Below are positions 56,831-64,000 of a DNA stretch of 64,000 nucleotides, in pieces. Numbering within the stretch: the first letter of the stretch is position 1; each line of letters begins with the position of its first letter. The position numbers and the translations under genes were made by a program. Under the pieces are notes generated by a model. That model was not told the DNA's origin and did no database searches. It saw only the letters and a program-made list of their open reading frames with translations. The DNA comes from Cryptomeria japonica (lineage: Eukaryota; Streptophyta; Pinopsida; Cupressales; Cupressaceae), in contig NC_081408.1 in the NCBI RefSeq assembly GCF_030272615.1, positions 202,906,191 through 202,970,190 on the forward strand. Reading direction: 5' to 3'.

Positions 56831-57790
56831 GATTTCCTTTATGTACTTGGGTTGAGTAATGAAGATCTCATCTTTCATTTGTAGTATCTATAGACCTATA
56901 AAATGCTTTATCTCACCGATTAATGACATCTCAAATTCTTTGCTCATTTCATTTCCAAAGTTCTTGCATAAAGAGTCATTTCCACAAAAGATAATATCAT
57001 CAACAAATATGGCTGAGATCAGTATTCCATTGTCTTCATCATTCTTTATGTACATATTATTGTTTTCACTTGTCCTTATAAAACCGATCTTGATTAAATA
57101 AGAGTGCAATCTTTCATACCATGCTCTAGGTGCTTGTTTCAGACCATATAAAGCTTTGCTCAGTTTACATACTTGATCTTTATTCTCTCCTTCAACAAAT
57201 CCCTTCAGGTTGTTCAATAAAAACTTCTTCTTCTAATATACCATTCAGAAATGCAGATTTGACATCCATTTGATATACTTTGTAATTCTTGTAAGCAATG
57301 TATGCCAACAATGTTCTTACTCCTTCAAGTCTTGCCACAGGTGCAAAAGTCTCACCATAATTAATTCCTTCTTCTTGAGCATAACCTTTGCAAACTAATC
57401 TTTCTTTATTTCAAATGACCTCACCTTTTTCATTCAGCTTGTTTCTGAAAATCCACTTTGTACCAATTACATTTTTGTCCTTCAGTCTTGGGACCAATGT
57501 CCATGTGTCATTTTTCTTGATTTGATCAATCTCTTTTGTCATAGCATTTATCCAATCTTCACTGTTAAATGCCTCTTTCACTATCCTTGGTTCAAATTAA
57601 GATATCAGACATGTGTTCTATCTCACTTTATTCCTTGTCATCACTGGATCATTCTTATCTCCTATAATCTGACTTGATGCATGATTCCTTCTAACATACT
57701 TGGCTAATATAGGCTCGGTGGATTCTGTATGATCTTCTTCATCACTCAGTAACTAGATATTCTCTTCATTTCCTTCAACAGTTTTCTCGA
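56831..57790 (-). pseudogene. pol: El-10 reverse transcriptase
   Basis: The linker holds a TRNK-type segment and decayed EAFNSEDWINAMT-like sequence. The palm region (56888-57217) includes KALYGLKQAPRAWYERLHSY and the intact catalytic box AIFVDDIIFCGND. An extra G near 57210 shifts the frame between the VFIEQPEG segment and the rest. Stops near 56886 and 57590 add to the damage. Confidence 0.88.
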
Positions 57791-58760
57791 TAGGACTTCT
57801 CTATTGAACATATACAAATCCTTCATAATCTTTTGGTTCTTTGGAGTTTCCTTCATCATTTCTTTCTGCAAATTCATCAATTTTCACATTTACACTTTCT
57901 ACTATTTTGTTAGATGATTTGATCAGACATTTAAATGGTTTGCTTCTAGAAGAATAACCAAGAAATGTTCCTTCTTCACTTTTCTGATCAAACTTACCAT
58001 TTCTATCATCTTTGTGAACATAGCATCTACTTCCAAAGATTTTAAAATAACTTACATTAGGTTTCTTGTCATACCAGATTTGATATGGTGTCTTCAAAGT
58101 TCCTTTCTTCAGTTGTACTCGGTTCAGGGTGTAAACTACAGTGTTGATTGCTTCTCTCCAAAATGTTTGAGGTACCTTCTTTTCTATCATCAAGGTTCTT
58201 GCACAATCCACAATTGATCTGTTTCTTCTCTTGGCTATCCCATTTTGCTAGGGTGTTCTCGGTACAGATACTTTCCTCTTTATACCATGATCATTGTAGT
58301 ACAAGTTAAATTCATCAGACGTGTACTCTCCTCCTCTATCAGATCTAAGACATTTCAGTTGTCTTCCTGTTTCATTTTCAACTCTTGCCTTGTACCATTT
58401 AAACATTTGAAAAGCTTTTGAATTTTCTTTTAAAAACATTACTGACATCATCCTTGAGTAATCATCCACAAATAATATGAAATACTTTTCACCATAATAA
58501 CTCTGAAATTTCATAGGACCACAAAGATCAGTATGCACAAGATCTAAAATTCGCTTAGAAGTGTAGGTCTTACTTGTAAAGCTTGATCTTGTCATCTTAC
58601 CCATCTGGCATCCTCAACACATAGAATTCTCAGGTTTATCAAGACTCGGTAGACCTCTTACTCATTGCTTCTTGCTTATTTTGATCAGATTATCAAAATT
58701 TACATGACAAAACCTTTTATGATATAACCAGATATCATCTATCTTTGCATATAGACACTT
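57791..58760 (-). pseudogene. int: El-10 integrase
   Basis: The finger region (near 58600-58710) is decayed but keeps CQMGKMTRSSF-type sequence. In the DDE core, Asp in VHTDLCGPMKFQS and Asp in LRSDRGGEYTSDEF are present. The Glu position in NGIAKRRNR reads Lys (codon at 58230-58232). The C-terminal region is good (TFWREAINTVVYTLNRVQLK, VSYFKIFGSRCYVHKDDRNG, SEEGTFLGYSSRSKPFKC; 57801-58211). Without the Glu the enzyme would be inactive. Confidence 0.92.
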
Positions 58761-59242
58761 ATTCTGAGTTGAGTCAAGGTGAAATGTGTTACCTTTTGTT
58801 TGTGTCCCAATAGCTGCTAACTTTCCATGCTTGTCATGAACTTTGACAATTCCTTTCTGAAATAGTATTCGGTATCTTGTATTGTTTAGTTATGCTACAC
58901 TCAACAAATTATATTTCAAACCTTCAACCCAATAAACATCATTACATTTAGCATTGTCAAGAAGTGTTATAGATCCTTTACATCTCACTAGACATGGTGC
59001 ATCATTACCAAATCTTACATAACCTCCATTATAATCTTTTAATATAACAAGCTTGTGTTTATCACCTATCATGTGATGTGAGCATCCACTATCTATGATC
59101 CAAGAATCATTAGTATTTATGTGAGATATTAAAGATTTTTCTTCGTACCTTTCTTCATCTGATCCATCTTTGATAGCCACATAAACAACTTCCTCTATAT
59201 CAGTTTCATCTAATTTATCACCATTAGATTCCTCATCAGCTA
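58761..59242 (-). pseudogene. pro: El-10 aspartic protease
   Basis: NDSWIIDSGCSHHMIGDKHK has an intact DSG site, followed by YVRFGNDAPCLVRCKGSITL and DVYWVEGLKYNLLSVA, the full copia protease pattern. A stop after Ser-Val-Ala, near 58888, ends the open stretch. Upstream, an acidic linker joins it to gag across a frame change near 59240. Confidence 0.9.
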
Positions 59243-60241
59243 TTAGACATGTCTTTTATCTCTTCTTTTGAAGTCTCGGTGTCCTCTGTAATGATTATCT
59301 TTCTGTCTATCATCTCGGTAATCTCTCTTTTCACTGGATTCTTTGTTAGGACAATTAGAAGCCATATGTCCTATTCTATCATAATTAAAACATTTCAAAG
59401 GCAACTTTCCTTTGTACTTACCTTTTCCTCTCGGTAGCCTTCTGGCTAATAGTGTTTCAAACTCTTCTTGCTTTCTAATTTCTTCATAAAGTTTGTGTAC
59501 CTCCTCCATGTTTTTGCGAAATATTTCACTTGCTCCACTGTGATTCCATTTAGAGTACTTATAGTTTCTATCATTGTAATCATCAGATTCATCAAGATGA
59601 AAAGAACTAAATGCAGACTCAACTTTATTTACCGAAGACCCACTGTTATCAAAGTTACTTAACTCAAATGCATGTATCTTACCAATAGTAGCATCCAAAG
59701 AAACTGGCATATTGGTTACAAACCTTAATTCATTGATTACAGAGACTCGGATTGCATAAGTAGGTATAATGGTTCATAATAACTTACTTGTGACATCCTT
59801 CTCTTCAATGGTTCCTCCTACTCCTTTGATTTGATTGATAGTCTCATTTAACCTTGTATTGTACTGGGTTATGTTCTCACCTTCATTCATTCTCATAGAT
59901 TCAAGTTTTCCTCTTAGACTATCCACTTTTTCTCTTTGAACATGTTCATCACCACCATACACAGATATGAGCTTGTCCCACATTGCCTTGGCATCATTGT
60001 AGCCTTCTAGATCATTAAACTCTGAGTCAGTCAATGTAGATGTTATTTCAATCATTGCTTGAATATGTTTTTGCTTTGCCTTTATCTCTTCCATTGTCAA
60101 TGGATAGGTGCTAGGTGTAATGAAATCATTCTCTAGATAATATACAACATATTCTCCAGTTCCTGATAGGTGCAGCTTCATCCTTTTTTGCCACATAGAG
60201 AAACTTGACTTGTTCAGCTTCAGTGCATCCCTCTTATACAT
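59243..60241 (-). pseudogene. gag: El-10 gag
   Basis: From the in-frame ATG at 60241: NKSSFSMWQKRMKLHLSGTG, AMWDKLISVYGGDEHVQREK and YNTRLNETINQIKGVGGT are the copia gag (UBN2-type) fold. Stops lie near 59772 and 59750. After them come a linker and a knuckle reading CFNYDRIGHMASNC, whose second Cys is Tyr, flanked by basic sequence (LPRGKGKYKGKLPLK). The true start may be upstream of 60241, close to the primer-binding site. Confidence 0.9.
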
Positions 60242-60291
60242 CTTTGGATCTTTTCCTCAAGTACCTTTAAACTTTTCTTCTAGAGTCCAAA

Positions 60292-60348
60292 GCTCTGATA
60301 CCAATTGTTAGCTCTGATACCAATTGTTAGCTCTGATGCCAATTGTTA
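60292..60348 (-). repeat. Three 19-bp primer-binding-site repeats at the El-10 LTR junction
   Basis: GCTCTGATACCAATTGTTA occurs at 60292-60310 and 60311-60329, then once with a G (60330-60348). The first copy is in the primer-binding position (TGGTATCAGAGC in element sense). The other two lie inside the LTR. The 3' LTR has the same two inner copies. Confidence 0.93.
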
Positions 60349-61806
60349 ATAAGATGAGAGGGGGGTGGGGGTGAATCATACAAACTTAATCTTAATATAT
60401 TCAATAGATTCAACCTCGGTAGCTTTAACAAATATATGTAACCAAAATTGTAAAACATGCAAGCTTAAGAACACATAACGATAACAACACTCATAACACC
60501 AGATTTAATGTGCAAAACCAAATAGGGAAAAACCACTGTGGGATTTTGGACCCACTAAGAAATATATTCTTCTAGAGTATGCTCAGTTAAAAGAAAATCC
60601 TGTTAAAGATTACAAACACATTGCTAGATGTGACTCGGTTAAGGGATTTCCCTCAGATTTGTTAGGATCTTCACCTTGTTAGAGGTGACCTTGTTAAAGG
60701 GTTTCAAACACTCAATCAGAATGTCACCTTCCTAGAGGATTTACAAATAAGACTGTTAAGTCCACTTGGTTAAGAGATTTTTTGTCACTTACAAATAAAT
60801 AACAGTAATGAGTATGTCTGCAACTTTTCATCTAAAATGCTAAAGCAGATTCTTATTTGCTCAATACAATCTAGTCATAGGACTTATCTTGTCCCTCTAC
60901 TGGGCTCCTTACTCTATTATTCAAATAGGTCTTCAAGCTTCTGTGCTCGGTAATCACTATGTAGCATCCCTATGCTTAAACTTGCCTGCATACATTGTTT
61001 ATCAACAGTTCCTTATTTATAAATAATTTGCTAACCGCTTAATCTCTTTGATCACATTTCCCATGATCAATCATAGCCATCAGATCTTCAATCCTTACCA
61101 GGTTCAATGTATCCTTTGATCTGAAAATGTTTTACCTCGCCTTAGAACTTGCATACATTTCTTGGAACTGGTGCAAGGGTATTGCGGTTTAATCTGAGTT
61201 GTAGATCTTTCTGCTGATCTTCCATTGTCATAGATCCTTAACAAATTTCATACACATTGTATCAATCATTTAATCATAACCAGCTCATCAGCTTTCATCA
61301 TTAAATAATGTATGCATTCATCCAATGCATTCCGTTATTACTTAGTTGCAACTCGGTAAATACTAAACTTCACTTGGTAGACATTCCGCCTTCATTAACC
61401 GATAGCTATAACCTTAGGGTTTACCGATTAGGTTCCTTGCTCGATAACATAGTATAGTATTAACCTTACAAACAATAGCAATCTATGATATCAAAACAAT
61501 CTAAACAACATGATCTCATCATTGTCTAACTTGGTAATAGTTGCCTATTGAATAACTTATTCCTCCCCTTATTCATCACATTCTTTTTGTGTCTTTTACC
61601 GACATCTTAATTCTCTTCAAAACATACTTCTTAAGATATGGCAACATCATACTAAATCAGAAAATCAATTTCTTGACATCAATGACAAAATAATATTGTG
61701 AAGACAGTAAACATCCTTAATCAGTTATATCCATAATTATCAACAACCTTCTCAATATCCTAATTGAAATGCCAATAATCTCTTATTGTTTGTTATAATG
61801 CCAACA
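60306..61806 (-). repeat. El-10 5' LTR
   Basis: Aligned part 60306-61777, plus 29 bases (61778-61806) not in the 3' LTR before the target copy. It starts TGTTAGCTCTGATACC and ends GCCAACA on the plus strand. Confidence 0.9.
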
Positions 61807-62945
61807 CGAAGATTGCTCAGCCCTCAAAACCAGCTTCTTCCTTGGCCTCTACATCACCCCGTATGCACTCTTCCCTAAAGAAAGGGGTAGGACAAGGGTG
61901 TGGCATCACTATACCTGCTTGGAAAGGGGCATGGTGCCACTATCTCTCCTTGGATAGGGGCGTGGCACCCTTGTCCCCGCCCTATTTTGGGGTAGGACCT
62001 TTCCTAGGCTTGCATTGTTGGTTGTGCATCAAGCAGGAAACTCCCTCAATGTTGGCCTATGATGGAAATAAGATCCACTAACATGTATTTAAGGGGACAT
62101 TCATCCTCTCATTTTCATAAGTTGGATGGGTGGAAGTTTACATGAGGTCAAGCATTCAAGAGCATTCAAGCATTCTTTTCCAGCATTGAGCATTCTCAAG
62201 TCTCCCTTGAAGGTTAGGTGTTGCATTCATGTCAAAGATTCAACAATTGAAGAGGATATTGATTTCATCATACAATTTCACACAATTATTTCTATCAACA
62301 TTGCTACTACAACCTCCCTTGAGGTGATTTACAATAAGGTCTTTCATTTACATCTACTTGCAAGTACTCTCTTTCATTACTTGGTTAATTCCAAAACTGG
62401 GGTTTGACCTAAATGAAAACTCCCAATCCCAACCCATTTTCCTCTCTTTTTTTGTGTAGGTTGCAAGTGTGCAACTGTACTTTCTGATTTGGGCTTCGTT
62501 TGCAGAGATGGAAAAACCCTTTTCATTTTGCAAATTTTTCGGAGGACCGTGTACGCTCCCACCACAGTCTACACAACTTTTCCTCATATTCACAAGGTGA
62601 CTTAATCTTGACATATTACTACCAGACCCAGGTGCACAACTTCATCTTATATTCTGATCTCAAGTTATAATCAGTTCTTTGTTACTTTTACACTACACAA
62701 TTCAATCAATTTCCTTTCCATTTCAAACAAGGAAGAGGGGATCAACTTAACATTCCCAATTCATTCATAGTTCAATCTACCATCTTTGTGTGGAGAGATT
62801 AAATATAGTGAATTATCCTCTCCTCTTCCTAATGTAACATGGTGAAAAGTGTTTGAAGGATAATCAATACTGAAACTCTCATTTTTCTCTGAGGGAAAGG
62901 GTAGTTCCTTCTTGATATATCATTCACCATTTTTCCACCATTACA
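61807..62945 (+). repeat. El-9 3' LTR, second part
   Basis: It begins with the right El-10 target copy cgaag (61807-61811) and continues ATTGCTCAGCCC as at 49147, to CCATTACA. It carries three diverged GC-rich repeat units near 61885-61980. The whole LTR is 1230 bp once El-10 is removed. Confidence 0.92.
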
Positions 62946-63720
62946 AGAATAACCAAGAAATATTCCTTCATCACATCTAGGATTAAACTTTCCAATGAAA
63001 TCATCTCTCCTAATATAACATTTACTGCTAAAGATTATGAAATACTTAACTGTAGGTGTATTCCCAAACCATAATTCATAAGGTGTTTACCAATTTCTCA
63101 TTTGATATGTACTTTGTTGAATGTATATACTATTGTGCTCACTACTTCTCTCCACTAGATATGAGGTATATTTTCTTCCATCATCATGGTTCTAGAAGCA
63201 TCCAAGATAAATCTATTCTTCCTTTCCACAACTCCATTTTGCTGCGGTGTCCGGGGGGCAGAAAATTGTCACCGTATGCCATGCTTCTCACAAAAGTTAT
63301 TAAACTCACCGGATGTGAAGTCTCCACCATGATCTGACCTTAAACATTTAATCTTAAATCCTATCTCACTTTCAACTTTAGCTTTAAATATTTTAAACTT
63401 TTCAAAAGCCTCATATTTCTCCCTTAGAAAGGTAACCCACATCATTTTAGAATAATCATCAATGATTAGCATAAAATATCTATCACCTTGAAAACTTTTA
63501 ACTCTAGTAGGGCCACACAAATCAATATGAATAAGATCAAGTACATCATTAGATTTGTCTTGTATACTCTTAAAAGAGGTTCTAACTTGTTTTCCCATTT
63601 GACATTCTTTACATACTGTAATATAGCACTTCACAATCTTAGGTATATCTCTAGCTGCCTTAGTTGAATTGATCTTTACCATGCAATCAAAATTCACATG
63701 ACATAGCCTTTAATGCCATA
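62946..63720 (-). pseudogene. int: El-8 integrase
   Basis: It reads leftward from the pre-integrase finger (CKECQMGKQVRTSF) into the DDE core: Asp in IHIDLCGPTRVKS, Asp in CLRSDHGGDFTS and Glu in NGVVERKN, all present. GEFNNFCEKHGIR ends the clean stretch (63269-63697). The C-terminal part (VKYFIIFSSKCYIRRDD, EGIFLGYS) reaches 62951, where El-9 interrupts it. A few stops occur near 63267, 63180 and 63120. Confidence 0.9.
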
Positions 63721-64000
63721 GCCAACTCTCATCAATTTGTGCAATCAAATATGTCTTCTAACCAAAATTCAAATGAAATATATTACCTTTTGTCTGAGTA
63801 CTGGTTGCAATCTCAAATCCAGATCTATTAATGATTTTGGATTTTCCATCCTTGAATTGTAATTGAAATCTCTTATCCACCAATGGTCCTACACTCAAAA
63901 TATTCTACCTTAAATCTTCAACATAATAAACATTATTAGTATTATTCTTACCATCCAATGATATAGTTCCTTTTCCCTTGATGATACATGCTTTGTCATC
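63721..64000 (-). pseudogene. pro: El-8 protease end and pre-integrase linker
   Basis: Reading from the right edge, an IKGKGTISLDG-type segment, then NTNNVYYVEDLR, RFQLQFKDGKSKIINR and SGFEIATSTQTKGNIFHLNF, the usual run from copia protease to the integrase finger. The protease active site would be just beyond 64000. Stops are near 63906 and 63760. Confidence 0.82.

Larger units (their letters stand above)
54209..61806 (-). mobile_element. El-10: copia element inserted in the El-9 3' LTR
   Basis: A minus-strand copia element with target copies caaag (54204-54208) and cgaag (61807-61811). Right to left it has a 5' LTR, repeated primer-binding sites, gag, protease, integrase, reverse transcriptase, RNase H, purine tract and 3' LTR. 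Joining the flanks restores the El-9 LTR as in 49138-49160. Gag and pol are broken by stops and frameshifts, and the integrase has lost its catalytic Glu. Confidence 0.93.
49052..62945 (+). mobile_element. El-9: third gag-protease-only element, split by El-10
   Basis: A plus-strand relative of El-5 and El-6, more diverged. Target copies are aaaat (49047-49051) and agaat (62946-62950). It has a 5' LTR (49052-50260), primer-binding site, leader, gag-protease remnant (51375-53360), 3' untranslated region, purine tract and a 3' LTR split by El-10 (54113-54208 and 61812-62945). It lacks pol, like its relatives, and has also lost about 1.3 kb at the start of gag. Confidence 0.92.
45554..64000 (-). 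mobile_element. El-8: copia element inserted in El-1, carrying El-9
   Basis: A minus-strand copia element running off the right edge. It has a 3' LTR (45554-46785), purine tract, RNase H, reverse transcriptase, then El-9 (49052-62945), then integrase and protease to 64000. Removing El-9 and one target copy rejoins Gly-Tyr-Ser with Asn-Lys-Arg-Lys-Ala-Tyr in frame, a typical copia integrase end. The left target candidate is caaaa (45549-45553); its partner is beyond the window. Confidence 0.9.

Noticed and set aside
60292-60348. Short regular repeats that could be mistaken for a CRISPR-like array
   Set aside because: Units are directly adjacent with no spacers and match the initiator-Met primer-binding site at an LTR edge in a plant genome.
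1-64000. A host gene or defence-type system hidden between the elements
   Set aside because: Every interval was assigned to an LTR, an internal region or a recognised junction; no leftover block of more than a few bases remained.

Overview
The window is a block of plant intergenic DNA built entirely from LTR retrotransposons nested inside one another. I see no host gene, no rRNA or tRNA gene and no CRISPR array. Plant-type Ty1/copia polyproteins, a chromodomain-bearing Ty3/gypsy element, initiator-Met tRNA primer-binding sites, AT-rich composition and deep nesting point to a large plant genome. A gymnosperm is plausible, but that is inference and the species cannot be told.

Ten elements are resolved and are called El-1 to El-10 here. 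El-1 is an old minus-strand copia fragment (44793-45553). El-2 (plus-strand copia, 30642-44792) lies in or against El-1, and El-8 (minus-strand copia, 45554 to past the right edge) lies in the El-1 integrase. El-3 (plus, left edge to 30641, found as 1-2286, 11259-13227 and 28846-30641) sits in the gag zinc knuckle of El-2. El-4 (minus-strand chromovirus, 2287-11258) and El-5 (plus-strand gag-protease gypsy element, 13228-28845) sit inside El-3. El-6 (same family as El-5, minus, 20429-28251) sits inside the 3' LTR of El-5. El-7 (plus-strand copia, 33285-42398) sits in El-2 between reverse transcriptase and RNase H. El-9 (third gag-protease copy, plus, 49052-62945) sits in El-8 between integrase and reverse transcriptase. 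El-10 (minus-strand copia, 54209-61806) sits in the 3' LTR of El-9. Most junctions have 5-bp target duplications, and removing the inserts restores the host reading frames, so the order of insertion can be read directly.

All coding regions are broken by in-frame stops or frameshifts. Several stops can be shown by comparing copies to be C-to-T changes, as expected for methylated, silenced repeats. Autonomous-type elements (El-2, El-4, El-7, El-8, El-10) carry recognisable gag, protease, integrase and reverse transcriptase/RNase H. The El-5/El-6/El-9 family carries only gag and a protease-like domain, so it would have needed enzymes from another element.

The least explained object is El-3. It has a copia-like gag with several zinc knuckles, no pol, and then a second reading frame of roughly 1000 codons, with a long Lys/Glu-rich stretch, that I cannot assign to a family. 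Other points of interest are a 31-bp minisatellite that accounts exactly for LTR length differences, a conserved leader hairpin, primer-binding-site repeats inside El-10 LTRs, and a 506-bp LTR/PBS/gag tandem duplication in El-7.
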